In this document: in pieces, positions 24,419-35,780 of the stretch
Layout of the letters: each line of letters begins with the position of its first letter
How positions within the stretch are numbered: the stretch's first letter is position 1
From: Corythucha ciliata
Taxonomy: Eukaryota; Arthropoda; Insecta; Hemiptera; Tingidae
Assembly: GCA_038030265.1 (NCBI GenBank)
Contig: CM075941.1
Location: forward strand, 37,944,164 to 38,008,163
Reading direction: 5' to 3'
Length of the DNA stretch: 64,000 nucleotides
Notes under the pieces: generated by a model
The model's input: only the letters and a program-made list of their open reading frames with translations
What the model was told of the DNA's origin: nothing
The model's database searches: none
Made by a program: the position numbers and the translations under genes

Positions 24419-25094
24419 TTACTACCTGCCACATCATGCAGTTTTGAGGGAGAGCTCCACCACGAGTCTCAGAGTCGTTTTCAATGCTTTGTTCAGAGGA
24501 GACAAAAACTTAAGTCTGAATGATGCTCTTATGGTCGGACCGGTGTTACAAAACGATATTTCAGATGTATTGGTCCCATTTCGGTTTTCACGTTTCTGAT
24601 TAACCGCAGATGTTGCGAAAATGTTTCGGCAAATTTGGGTATCGGAGTCAGATCGGCACTTCCAACGAATTCTTTGGAGAGAGGATCCTAATAAATCGAT
24701 CGGGCATTACAAATTGAATACGGTAACGTACGGAACGGCTCCTGCTCCTTATTTGGCTATAAGGTGCCTGCATTATATTGCGGACGAAATTCAAGAAAAG
24801 GAACCAGAGATATCTCGAATCATTAAGAAACAATTTTTTATGGACGATTTGGTAACCGGGTGTGATTCACTAGACGACTTACTAACGACCCAGCAGAAAC
24901 TCTATAAAATCCTGGCTGAAAATAATTTTATTCTCAGAAAATGGTGTTCAAACTCCCCCGAGTTCATGGCTAAGATGAGCGAATCTGGAGCGTTGTCGGA
25001 AGCTCCCATTGAACACTTCTGTGCTAACCTCGGTGCGGTGACGAGCCTATTGGAGCTTTGGGAATCACCTGGAATCCCTCGGGTGATCAATTAA
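24417..25094 (+). pseudogene. BEL reverse transcriptase core (frameshifted)
   Basis: The segment 24417-24599 carries YYLPHHAV and LNDALMVGP; a frame change near 24600 leads to TADVAKMFRQIWV, then GTAPAPYLAIRCL and the catalytic FFMDDLVTG (near 24835). The two Asp of the RT active site are retained. Another frame change near 25058 leads into the thumb and RNase H part. Confidence 0.88.
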
Positions 25095-26066
25095 TTTTCG
25101 AAATATCGAGTTGGAAGCGATCGTCAGTCACGAAACGGTCGATTTTGTCAGACATTAACGGGTATTGGGACCCGCTGGGATTGTTGGCGCCATTATTGAT
25201 TCGAGGAAAAATGTATCTTCAAGAACTGTGGAGAGAGTCTATCTCGTGGGATGACCAACTACCGGATTCACTGAAAAAAAAAAAAATGGTTAGTTTTTCG
25301 AAAACGATTCGAAGAGGTGGGTCCAATTCGAATTCCTCGTAGCGTTGTGACACGTCATTTCACATACGCTGAAGTTCATGGATTTTGTGACAGTTCAGAA
25401 AAGGCATATGGAGCGTGCATTTATATTCGGTCCTGGGATGACATGAAGACAGAATTTTCGTCACGACTGTTGATGGCTCTAAACTCGGTTACGCTGCCTC
25501 GGTGTGAACTTTTGGCTGCAGTTCTTCTAGTCAAAATCTTCAGGCATTTGAAGGAATTAAAGGTACATTCTGGTCTTGATTTTCATTGCTGGACGGATTC
25601 GAAAATAGTTCTCTCGTGGATAAATGGTTGTCCTAAACAATGGAAGACGTTTGTTGGCAACAGGGTTTCAATCATACAAGAATCGACAAACCCGAAACAG
25701 TGGCATCACGTAGCTTCGCGTGAAAATCCTGCTGACATCGCTTCACGGGGAGAAGTGACGACGGAATTTATAAAAAATCAACTTTGGTGGGAAGGACCAC
25801 AATTTTTAAAATCAAATCAACGAGACTGGCCAACCTGGAAGAGGGGACTTTTGAATTGTCCTGAGACAAAAAAACTCACTTATTCTCTCCCAGTCCAAAC
25901 TGATGAAATGGGCATTAAGACGCGTTATTCTAATTGGTCAACTCTTTTACGAATTGTGGCTTACATTTTAAGATTTAGCCATAATTGCAAAGCTCGGATG
26001 ACTGTTACAAAACGGCTCGGATTTTTATCGTCAGAAGAATTGAAAGAAGCGAAGATTGCAGTTTGA
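25058..26066 (+). pseudogene. BEL RT thumb and RNase H region
   Basis: LGITWNPSGDQLIF and YWDPLGLLAPLLIRGKMYLQ mark the BEL RT/RNase H connector up to about 25342, where a 13-base A run (25274-25286) and a frame change occur. The next frame has GFCDSSEKAYGACIY, LPRCELLAAVLL and CWTDSKIVLSWI, the RNase H Asp, Glu and Asp positions, and ASRENPADIASRG. It stops at 26064-26066, and the integrase N-terminus continues in another frame. Confidence 0.88.
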
Positions 26067-26280
26067 AGCTCTTACACGCAGAGGCATTCCCAAAAGAGGT
26101 TTCTCGGTTGTCGAAGGGAAAGTTATTATCTAAAGACAGTAAGCTCTTGCCGATAGCTGCATTCTCTGATGAAAACGGAATTTTAAGAGTGGGTGGGAGG
26201 CTAAACAACGCTAACATTTCGGAAGCGAAGAAGCATCCCGTTCTCCTACCATATAAACACAAAATAACGCAGCTAATTCT
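26063..26280 (+). pseudogene. BEL integrase N-terminal part, 5' piece
   Basis: This carries GILRVGGRLNNANI and HPVLLPYKHKITQLIL, the segment just before the HHCC zinc-binding domain in BEL integrases. It is cut by the foldback insertion at 26281; the HHCC domain resumes at 26437. Confidence 0.85.
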
Positions 26281-26447
26281 TGATATTGTTAGTATGATCG
26301 CTTAGACTACGAGGGTTAGTGGGTAATGCATGCATGAAACTGTAGCCGTAGGAGCCTACGTTGTCTGTCTTCCGCACCTCAACGAGGGAAGACAGACAAC
26401 GTAGGCTCCTACGGCTACAGTTTCATGCATGCATTACAGCTAATTCT
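26281..26447. mobile_element. Foldback insertion in the BEL integrase
   Basis: An insertion of 156 bp (26281-26436) sits between two copies of CAGCTAATTCT (26270-26280 and 26437-26447), an 11-bp target duplication. Inside, arms at 26324-26373 and 26387-26436 are perfect 50-bp reverse complements around a 13-base loop (GCACCTCAACGAG). The host coding matches on both sides of the duplicated site, so the insertion is younger than the element. A related arm-plus-loop sequence lies at 63942-63992. Confidence 0.9.
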
Positions 26448-27324
26448 GTCGGACTGTCATAAAAAATACTTCCACGTTGGTCCCCAAGCCTTACTAAGTT
26501 TGGTTAGAGCTGAGTTTTGGCCTATTAACGGTAAAAGCGCAGCGAAAGCTGTTGTTCACGGATGTGTAATCTGCAGGAAGGGGGTGCCTAACGCCATACA
26601 TCCGTATATGGCGTCATTACCCAAGGAAAGAGTATCGATGGGTCGGTGCTTTGAAAACACAGGTGTTGACTTCTGTGGACCAATTTGGATAAAAGTCGGC
26701 ACAAGGAAATCGGTGAGACAAAAAGCTTACATCGCAGTTTTTGTGTGTTTCGCGGTTAAGGCTGTTCATTTGGAACTGGTAACAGATATGAGCGGAAAGG
26801 CATTCTTAGCAGCCTTACGAAGGTTCTTTGCTCAAAGAGGAGTCTCCAGAGCTATATTCTCGGACAACGGGACAAATTTTGCCGCCGCTAAAAAGGAATT
26901 AAGACCGCTAGTCACAGACCAAATGATTCACAAAGAATGTGCTGAGCTCGGAATTACGTGGCATTTCATTCCTCCCGGCGCGCCACATTTTGGAGGTCTA
27001 TGGGAGGCCTCAGTGAAAATCGTCAAACGTCGTATGGCCAAGACTATGAACGGAATAATCTGCACGTTTGAAGATGCCATGACACTACTCACAGGGATAG
27101 AGGCGTGCATCAATTCACGCTTCATCACGCCAATTTCGGACGACCCAAGTGACCCAGCTGCATTGACGCCAGCGTACTTCCTCATCGGTGGACCTATTAA
27201 TCTTCTACGGAAACGGACTTGTCGGATGAGAAACCTCTCGTACACAGATGGAATCGAGTACAACAGCTATTTCAACAATTTTGGAAAAGATGGAGCTCTG
27301 AATACCTCTCAGCTCTTCAGATAA
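26437..27324 (+). pseudogene. BEL integrase HHCC and catalytic core
   Basis: The HHCC domain is visible as DCHKKYFH and CVICRKG. The catalytic triad is present: Asp in NTGVDFCGPIW, Asp in FSDNGTNF and Glu in GGLWEASVKIVKRRM. A frame change near 27220 moves the C-terminal domain to another frame. This is the best-preserved part of the element. Confidence 0.92.
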
Positions 27325-27539
27325 GAAATAAATGGAGGTTTCCTCGAAGTAATCTTCCTGTTGGGACACTTGTAACTATCAAAGACGAAAACACAAAGTC
27401 AACCCAATGGAAATTGGCTCGTATCAAAGAGCTTCACGTTGGCAACGACGGAGTGGCAAGAGTTGCCACGCTTCACATCGGAAATGGACATGAGCTGAAG
27501 CGACCTGTTGTGAAGCTATGCCCAATTTTGGACAATTGA
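27219..27539 (+). pseudogene. BEL integrase C-terminal domain
   Basis: It contains QQFWKRWSSEYLSALQIRNKW, LPVGTLVTIKDEN and WKLARIKELHVGNDGVARVA, typical of the BEL integrase C-terminus. The stop codon at 27537-27539 ends the polyprotein. Confidence 0.9.
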
Positions 27540-27638
27540 CCAACTTTGTTTTTCTTTCGGATGAAAAATTCAATTTCTTCATTAATGTTCAATTTTGAGG
27601 TTTATTTTCGAAATCGTTATTTCAAGGTGAGGAGAAAA

Positions 27639-27728
27639 TGTTTGGACACAACGCAAAAAATAAAAAACATAAAAAAAAAAAATAGTTTTTTGAAACCTAC
27701 CTGGGAAGATTTAATGATCAATAAAAGG
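27639..27728 (+). repeat. Right flanking repeat of BEL element (possible LTR edge)
   Basis: It begins TGTTTGGACACAACGC and keeps the A-rich tract, the ACCTACCTGGGAAGATTTAA word and the ATAAAAGG end of the left copy at 22155. Similarity fades after 27728, so the right LTR is truncated or has diverged. Confidence 0.5.
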
Positions 27729-27959
27729 ACTTCACTTATAGGAAATTATTACCCAAATACGTTTCTCCGGCCCTTCTGATAACTGCAAGTAAAAGTTATA
27801 GAAATTGATGATCGATCGCTCAAAATCTTCATCTAGGCCCCTAGAAGAAACCTCTACAATTTGAACGAGATTTGTTGAGCGGCACAGCAGTTTCTACGGC
27901 TAGGAATGCGTTGCAGCTCTTGTTTGAAGGAAGGAAGAAAGAAATAAGAAAAACAAAAA

Positions 27960-29560
27960 CAAAGTTCAATTATGGAGTTTTCTCAATTTTAGACACAAAT
28001 TGGCCTCGAGAAACCACGAATTTTTTGCGTTTTTTCTTAATTTTTAGCCGTGAATTAGCGCTCTTTCTCAGTGCCAGCTGCGAATCAGTGTTTTTCTCAA
28101 TTTTACCCGTTTAACAGCGATTCCTCAACTTTAGCGACGAATTTTAGAATTTTCTCAATTTTAGCCGGGGCTCAGCGTATTTTTAGAATTTTAAACCACA
28201 GCTTCATGACTATTTCAGTTGCGTCCAGGGCAGAAACCATGGATTGGCGTTTTGTCAATTCCAGCCTCGAACGACCGCTTTTTCTCAATTTTAGCCACGT
28301 TGTCGCACTTTTTCTTCACTCTATCCGGAAATTAACGTTTTTTCTCAATTCCAGCAAAATGAGCACTTTTTCAATATCTTAGCCGTGAAATAAAGCTTTT
28401 TGTCTATTTTAGCCACGAACGAACGCTATTTCTCCATAATAATTAATAGCGTTTTGCCTTATTCAGACTTTTCTCCGCGGACTTGCCCCAGCGGCCACCA
28501 GGTATATCCTTTTCACCTTCTTTTATACCATAAAACCTAAGAAATCTACTATTTCCGAACGGAGGTCCAGGGCGGTCCGCGCCGTCTCCCAAAGCCCCTT
28601 GCACGAAAACCTGAATTTATCTGTATCTATGTACCTGTATTCCAACTTGCTTTCAGTAAATAAAGAAATATGTATATAAAAAGCGCAGGGCCCTGGGCAC
28701 CTGCTTAATATGCCATGCTGTGTTAATCCGGCCCCGACCACTCCGACACCCCGAATTAACGACTTTTTTTTTTTGAAATTGCATCGGAAACCCCAAAATT
28801 AGTATGTTTTTTTTTTTTTTTTTTTAATTTCAGACACGGATTGGCGCTTTTTCTCAATTTTGCTGCAGCAGGATTTCTCAAGTTTAGCTAGAGCGCGGGT
28901 TTTCTCAGTTTTATCAGGGCCTCATTGTATTACGGGCTTGAATTAGTGCTTTATCTCATCTTTTGCAACCAAAAGCTGCGAATTAGCGTTTTCTCGCATT
29001 TTTTTCTTTTCCATGTTGTGAGTTATGTTTTTTCTCAATTTAAGCCACGAATGAGTGATTTTCGCACTTTGGGTCATGAATTACCTCTTCTTGGACGTAA
29101 AACCTAAAAATATCTATTTTTCCGTCTTTACCTTTCAGGCGCCTCCCTTTCGCGAATTTGGCGCTTCCAAAAACAATTTTGTGCCTGTAGCTCTTTCAAC
29201 CCAAGTATGGATGTTTACTTGATCGCTTAATGACCGCTTTTTCTCAATTTTAGCAGCGAAACTCGAGCTTTTCCCTAATTTCAGCCGTGAATTAGAATTT
29301 TAGCAGATAGTTGACGCTTTTTCTCAATTTTTTCCGCTTATGAGGGACTTTTCCAACTTTTAAATATGAATTAGCGCTTCTCTCAACTTGAGTCGCGGAT
29401 TGGCCGGAACTACCGGATTGGCCAGAACACCAGCGTTTTTTCTCAGATCAGAAACCACGAATTAACGCATTTTCTCAATTTTAGCCACCAATGAGCGCTT
29501 TTTCTCAATTTTAGCCGGGAATATTGGAGTTTTCAAAACGTTAAGCCGCGTAAGCCTGCA
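27960..29560 (-). repeat. Degenerate ~30-bp tandem array, family A (reverse)
   Basis: The + strand repeats TTTTCTCAATTTTAGCC, a short variable block, then GAATTAGCG at about 30 bp. A non-repetitive insert of about 300 bp (28490-28790) splits it. An approximately 20-base T run lies near 28807-28826. Units near 29215-29520 are in clear register. Confidence 0.77.
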
Positions 29561-29681
29561 GAACAGCTGCAGTTGAGTAAAAATTGCCAAAATTTAAAAT
29601 TGCACGGAATCGCTTATCTTTAGGGGTTTCGACCCGGGGAATCCAACAATCGAATAAACGAGCCGTTCTGACAAACCGTTT

Positions 29682-29834
29682 AAGGCCCGATTTCACCAAC
29701 TTCTTAAACCAAGATCAACAAATAATCGCGATTACAATGTAAACGCTTGTATCAGAATTCATATGGGTCGCTATTGGCAACAAATCACGATCAACTTTAA
29801 ACGAGATCAATTTTGTTGGTGAAAATGGGCCTAA
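29682..29834. mobile_element. Short inverted-repeat element (MITE-like)
   Basis: The left end AGGCCCGATTTCACCAAC and the right end GTTGGTGAAAATGGGCCT are inverse complements with few mismatches and enclose about 115 bp without coding. The GATCAA words inside the two ends also mirror each other. This is a non-autonomous DNA transposon by structure; the superfamily is not assigned. Confidence 0.7.
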
Positions 29835-30929
29835 GTGGCTACACCTCCGATGCCACCGTTTTGGCCAGCCCTTTCCTGGCAGAATGGCTCCTGGCGATGA
29901 CCTTGACACACTCAATGACTCAAAAGTAGCACTGAGGTCATTATTTTGAACCTTGGTCGCCAGGTCGAGATGCACTTCAGCTAACCAGAAGGCATGGATT
30001 ATTTCCAGAAGTATACAAATCCTGAGGAAATTAATTTGGGGCTGGACGCCGCGTCGCTCCCCAGTTCAAACTGAGATCGTAGTGCAGTAGTAATTTTCAT
30101 AATTGTCTGGTGAGTCAAACCCCCAGCGGCATTCGCGTTTATCACGAAAAGCCAAAATTTCATCTTTCTGCATGGGGTGGCAATGGCCGTCAACTCGAGG
30201 TTTTTCCGTCAGGTTGAAGAACTATACTTTTCCTCCTATAACTTGTAGAAGCCATTCTCTCGTTACTTGTTTGACTCCACAAGCCATGGAGGAAGTGGTC
30301 CGGGGGGTGGGGGCATGGGGGCGGCAAAAAAATTAGCTCTATGGCGGCGAAAAGCAAGAACCGGCCATGGGTCCCTCGAAATTGTATTCTGTGAGTGTCA
30401 ACGGACATGCGGAGTTGAAAAACATTGCCTGCCTCACGTAGCACTAACACTTTAAAAATCTATTTATTCTATGATAATGCAAAACGAACAATTTTGGTCC
30501 GCAGTTTGAGGGGCAGTGGCGCATTTGTTGTCTGGGTGTCCGAGGGATCCATAAACGACATCCTGCTCGACTTGCTTTGAAAGATTCGCTTGATTGAAAG
30601 ATTACTCTGATCGAATTGCTATGAAAAAATCCGAGAATGGAAACGTATTTTTGATTAGCCGTTTTAAAGAGGTTCTCCCAGTGATTCGCGCCCATTTTTC
30701 GAGACCCCACCAAATTTCCCGAGGACCACGGCTACGTGATCATCAGCCCTTAATTCCAAGGAAAAGCCCCGCCCCGCCGCCGTCGCAGATGGAGCTCACT
30801 GGCCCACCATGCGAAGTTGAGAAATTCGGACGAAGCCAACGACGACAACGCGAAACGCTCATTTTTGGCCACTTTGAGGGGCTATGGCCCAAAAAGCTCC
30901 CCAAATGTCGCTGATTTGACACTCCCAAA
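29835..30929. other. Unassigned, relatively GC-rich intergenic sequence
   Basis: GC content is higher here than in the flanking arrays, and several frames stay open for 60-106 codons on both strands, but none shows a recognisable motif. It may be an old mobile element. Nothing else was identified. Confidence 0.3.
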
Positions 30930-31560
30930 ATCCAATTTCGTGGTTTTGACTAATTTAGGAACAAATTTCGCCCTCAGCTCCTTGAAAACCTCATATCGCC
31001 CATTTGGCTCTTTCTATTAGAAATTCCAGGATTCATACTCGTCAGAAAAAACAATTTCGTGGGTTTGGCTCCCTAAAAAAAGGCCAACTTCAATTTAAAA
31101 TGAAATTTTCAAAGGTGTTGATTCTTTTTAAAATTTTCCGGAACTCGGTCCTTTAAAAAACAATACACTGGATTGACACCCTCAAAAGCTAATTACGCGC
31201 GGTTGACCGATTCGTTTGAACCGAGTTAGATGTTAGTCCAATCTCATGGGGTTGACACAGTAAAAAAATCAGTTTCACGGACTTGGGGCCTTAGGAGAAG
31301 CAATTCTGTGGGCTGGGCTTTTTCGGGGTCCAAAATTCTCGAATTTAACTCTTTAATAATCCAATTTTATGGTTTTGGTTGATTCAAGAATTGATTTTGC
31401 CTGTGGCTCGCTTAAAAAAAAACACGCACATTTTGTCGGTTTGGCTAGTTCAGAACCCAAATTTCAGCTTTCTGAATTAGCCAACGAACCACTGCACCTT
31501 CAAAACAAAAATGACCTAAAAATCTCGAATTTAGTTGCAAAAATTAAAGAAAAAAGTTCG
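30930..31560 (-). repeat. Degenerate ~30-bp array, family B (reverse)
   Basis: The + strand shows CCAATTTCGTGGTTTTGACT-like units with TTCAAAA or TTAAAAA joints, period about 30-32 bp, clear at 30930-31090 and 31330-31470. Confidence 0.65.
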
Positions 31561-32545
31561 GATACGTTCTCCAAAAATTATCAGCCTCAGCCATAACCGA
31601 ATACCCGCACTTGCATCCCCCCCCCCTTTCCAACAGGCCACAGTGTTCATCAGAGTTAAATTTCAAACTTATCAAGAAATTCTACACGCCAAGGACAATT
31701 GTCGGAAAAATGATTCACATGGACAAATGTGACACATTGCTGAAATGGGCTTCCTTCTATGACTTCATCGTTTGGGTGGTTAAGAATTGCGAAATTCGAC
31801 GAAACACACCAGGAGCTGGAAAGAAAAGCGTTTTTGTACCCTAATTTTTCCCCACGTTTCGCGGGTTGCCTATACGCGTTGAATGGTCCGTAATTCCTTG
31901 AAAGAGAAAACAACGCAACGCTCATCTGTAAAGAAGGCGACGATTATTATTACGATTATTATTATTGTACGTTTCATTATTCGTACCAAAAGACCTACTC
32001 TTTCATACACAACGCTCACTAATTAGTACATTGATGCTTTTCGCCTACTAAAATTTGTTGAAAATCATTGAGGTAAACTTTCTAAATCATAAAATTATGA
32101 AAACAATGATGAATGAAGGAAAAATTGGTAGCTGTGTACCTGTTATTTTTAACGGATGGTTCATTAATCACTCAATTTTATCCAGCAACATTCATCGCGC
32201 AATAATAATTGTGTAATGCGTCGTAAATTTTCTTAAGTGGTCCGGTAATGTATTTCTTTTCTACCTCATGCAGTCCTTCCTATTTCTACATCCTTGCGTC
32301 TAACCGTATGAGAGAAAGAATCTTCAGTGAGGCGATATAATGGTTCTTATATAGTGCTGAAGATGAACAAGCAAACGGCTAACCAAGAAAGCTGTCCCGA
32401 ATGTTCCGCAGTCAAGCCCCCGACGGTTAAAATACATTCTCGAACCCGCCCAAGGGCACCGATCATTCAGGTCCGGACATGACTTTTATGGCACAAAATG
32501 GTCCGAAACGTGGCAAACAAATCCCTGCGTTTTGTTTCAGATTTT
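31561..32545. other. Unassigned sequence downstream of the cuticle gene
   Basis: No gene was recognised. A 10-base C run lies at 31617-31626 and an ATTATT repeat near 31945-31970. The part next to 32546 is the 3' flank of the minus-strand cuticle gene. Confidence 0.35.
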
Positions 32546-32551
32546 TTTATT
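32546..32551 (-). promoter_or_regulatory. Poly(A) signal of the cuticle gene
   Basis: A minus-strand AATAAA lies about 40 bases past the stop codon of the cuticle protein gene, a normal position for a poly(A) signal. Confidence 0.5.
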
Positions 32552-32589
32552 ACAAAAGTAAATAACAAAGGACCTGAAAAGGCTTAATT

Positions 32590-33112
32590 CTAGTTTTGGG
32601 ACGAATAGTAGGAATACTGAGAGGACTTCTCGTGGTGCTGATGCGAGGGCTTTTCATCGTGAAGATGATGATGATAATGCGACGAATGGTGCTCGTGAAC
32701 GGCGTGACCGACACGTTTCACTTCAGCGTTGAAACCATTTTTCTTGTCAGCGATGTAGTGGACCTCACGTGTAGAAGTGTGGGTTTAGAAGCCCTTGACA
32801 ACGTCACCTTCGCGGCTTTCCATCTGACTTTTCACGTCGTCGGTGTGTGGGTCGTGAACGGAGTACTCGAATTTGTAGTGAGGTGGAGCCTGTGGAAGGG
32901 GGGGGGGCAATTTGAGCGATTAAATACAAATTTAAACCAGTTAAAAACCCTTTCGAGATAAAAACTGACGTAATAGTCGTGATGACGTGGTGATGCTCTT
33001 CGTGGTGCTTCTCTTCATGCCCGTGGTGTTGACCAGACTCTTTGTGTCCGTGTTCGTAGTGCTGAGCACCAGCCCCTGCCAACACGCCCGCGAAAACGAC
33101 CAAGGAATTCAT
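32590..33112 (-). pseudogene. RR-2 cuticle protein gene with two apparent lesions
   Basis: Exon 1 is 33112-32970 (GTCAGT donor) and exon 2 is 32889-32590 (CCACAG acceptor). Exon 1 encodes a signal peptide (MNSLVVFAGVLAGAGAQ) and a His/Glu-rich stretch. Exon 2 has the extended Rebers-Riddiford consensus of RR-2 cuticle proteins, which bind chitin in the exoskeleton: [30 protein letters not shown], then REVHYIADKKNGFNAEVKR and a His-rich tail ending SQYSYYSSQN. Two defects are seen. Near the end of exon 1 the frame must shift by one base for the last codons to read HHDYY and join exon 2 in phase. In exon 2 the codon after KGF is TAA where Tyr is expected, and about four residues of the consensus are missing just after it. 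Either this is a recent pseudogene or the assembly has errors here. Confidence 0.85.
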
Positions 33113-34084
33113 CTTAAGATGCACAACACACACACTTCAATTGAGTTATGTCCTTCACCGTGTCGATTTCCACCTTTTAACCAAAAAATATTCGCACTAT
33201 TCCCCCTCACTTTAGAGTTGAATTTCACTTGATTTGCCTTTCATTACACCCCAGAAAACAGTGTTCAGTCACACTAGACAAGAAAAAAAAGTGAATGTCG
33301 ACAAATTAACTGATCATTATTCTTAACGTTTACATCAGCTTTGGAGAACGGAGTAACCCAATCTAGACAGAGTTCGCATCGTAGCAGACGGGCGTGGTTA
33401 CATTTGTCCCCAGTTCATGATCATGACTTTGTCAATCAAAATGGAATTTCGGAGTTACAAAGTCGGTGATTTGTTCATTTTCCAGCGAAAGAATCGGTCT
33501 GATGATGATCATGCACAGTCAAGAAGAAAGAAAAAGAAAATAGGAAAGAAGTTGATATCGAAGAAGAGAGGAAAAAACGCATCTCATCGCAGTCATCATC
33601 ACACACTGGCGTTGTTATACCTTTCTGTGGGTGATAATAGACATGAAACTATACTTATATGCCATTGACTCACTACCAGCCTGATTTTTCCCGTGAAAGT
33701 TCAGAACTTCGCTGCTTGAACGGCCCTCCGCCCTGAAACTCTGTTTCTGGTTCCTACAAACCGCGTCCTTATCAGTTATCAACCAGCGGACAGGACGGTT
33801 CAGTCAAAAAATGATCGTTTCGGTTGTAAAAGCCGGACATTTTGTATGGAAATCGTCAATTTTGGGGCAGTAACAAAGCGGGCCTACCTACATGCTACCT
33901 TCTGTCATAGTAAACAGCTGCGGTCCTGAAAAATATTGTTTGGGCGCAGACATATTTGGCTCTCGAATTGGCAATTGTTCCGTCCTTGACTCGCCACGAT
34001 ACAGTCAGGCAAGCCACCATTTCTCACTCACTTTCTCTTCCTCTCTTGCATACCACCTAGATGACCCTTAAATGAGCCAAAACC
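33113..34084. other. Upstream flank of the cuticle gene, unassigned
   Basis: The cuticle gene promoter should lie in the first few hundred bases on the minus strand. I could not fix a TATA box. An open frame at 33417-33668 is lysine- and histidine-rich low complexity and is not supported as a gene. Confidence 0.35.
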
Positions 34085-35780
34085 CCCTGGAATTTCGCTT
34101 TTTCAACCAGACAAAAACGCAACGAGGCAAATAAGATTTCGCACATTCCGGCTCTTTCGAGAGTCAGATTACGCGAATTCGGGTAATTTCAAAAATGAAA
34201 TTCGCGTGTTTTGATCTTTAAAATAGTCAAATTCGCGGGTTTGAGTCCTCAAAAAGTCAATTTCACGAGTTTTCATCTTTAGAAACAATTTTCGCGAATT
34301 CATTTCATCTAAATAACCAGATCGATTCGATTTTTTGAGTTGGTACCTAGGTCAAAAGGTACCTAGGACGAATCTTGTTTCACGATGCGAGTGAAACCAG
34401 CGAAATTGCTTTTTGGGCGGGGCTGCTCCCCGAAATTGAGTTTTCAAACTGTCAAACACCCGAAAACTGAGTTTTTTTTGGGGGGGGGGAGCCTTTCGTA
34501 CTAAATTGGTTTTGAACAACTCGACTACCACGAAATTTCATGTTTGCAGAACCCGGACCCCTCAAAGTGGCTATTCGAGGTGCCTAAAACCCGAGAAGTT
34601 ATGTTTTTGGGTGAGCCTATCACCAGAAATTTGTTTCGAATGAGCCAACTCACGAAAATACACTTTAGAATGAACCAGTATCCTGGTTCCTTTGATTTTT
34701 TGGGCGTGATATCCATGATGTAGTCTTTTTTAAGCTGCCAACCATCCGAAATTTGCTTTATAAAAGAGCCAAACCGGTGAAATTGCTTATTCTTAGGGAG
34801 CCAAAAGTGAAATTGATTATTGAAAAGCAAGCGGTGTAAAATTGAGTTCTACAGTCGACAAATCCACAGAGGTTGGGTTTAGAATGAGTTCGGCCCGGGA
34901 AATGACTGTGTTGAAGGATTTGAAGGGTTTTGAAGGAGTTAAACCAATAGATGTATTTGCACCCAATAGTTAAAATAATTGGATTTTTGAATGGTCAACC
35001 ACTCGAAATCTGCTTTTTTGCGGAGACAATCCTGCAAAATTAGGTTTTTGATTGAGAAAGCCCCACGAAATTGGGGTTTCGTGATCATCTAAAATGCAAA
35101 ATTTGAGTTTTGAACGGGTCAAAAGCTTTAAATCAGTTTCTTCACGTGACAGGTCTACGAAACACGAAATTTGGGTTTTGAAAGAGCGAAGCCAAGATTT
35201 TTTTTTTTTGGAGCGAAAGGTAAAATCGGTTCTCGAATTAGCCCAAACAGCAAGAATACGTGCTGTAAGTGTATAATCCACGGAATTTGAACATCGAAAG
35301 AGCCAAACCCACGGAATTTATTTTATGAAGGCCCCAAACAAGTGAAATTGTTGTTTTTTTAGCCCCGTGAAACTAGAAATTTGAACGGGTTGACACCGTA
35401 AAATTAGCTTTCTAGGGAGTCAATCCTTCGAAATTGTTTTTTACTGAGCAAAATCCGCGGGTTTGGGTTCTTTTTGACTGCCAAGCCCCAAAAATTCGGA
35501 TGTGATGAAACGGACAAACCCGCGAAACTAATTTTTCAAAGAGTCTACTCTGTGAGATTTTGGTTTAAAAGGAAATTCAAGTTATCGATGTAACCAATAT
35601 TTAAGGGGACATGGGAATCAGCTGATTAGTCTAATCGTCTCCACGGTTGTCTTCTCTAGTTAGGAATCCCCCGCAAAATTGTGTTCTGTCAGATCCAAAT
35701 CTGCGAAATTTGGGTTTTAAAAGAGCGAAATCATTTTTTAATGAGCCAAATGCAATAAATTGGGGCATAAAAGGGCTGAA
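34085..35780 (+). repeat. Degenerate ~30-bp array, family B, with an orientation switch
   Basis: Units at 34085-34310 read in reverse (TTTCGCGGGTTT joints on +), while 34390-35780 read forward (GAAAGAGCCAAA then CGAAATT). The switch lies near 34320-34380, where GGTACCTAGG occurs twice. A 10-base G run is at 34480-34489. Confidence 0.7.

Larger units (their letters stand above)
22155..27728 (+). mobile_element. Decayed BEL/Pao LTR retrotransposon
   Basis: One element in + orientation carries gag, aspartic protease, reverse transcriptase, RNase H and integrase in the BEL/Pao order. Coding runs from about 23176 to the stop at 27537-27539 and is broken by several frameshifts, an internal deletion and an insertion. 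It is bracketed by a related about 90-97 bp sequence at 22155-22251 and 27639-27728, taken here as LTR remnants. It lies between gene 1 and the cuticle gene. Confidence 0.93.

Noticed and set aside
32596..32961. Plus-strand open frame over the cuticle gene
   Set aside because: It is the antisense shadow of cuticle exon 2, whose consensus on the minus strand is unmistakable.
33417..33668. Lys/His-rich open frame near the cuticle gene
   Set aside because: Low-complexity AGAAAGAAAA tract; no start context or domain.
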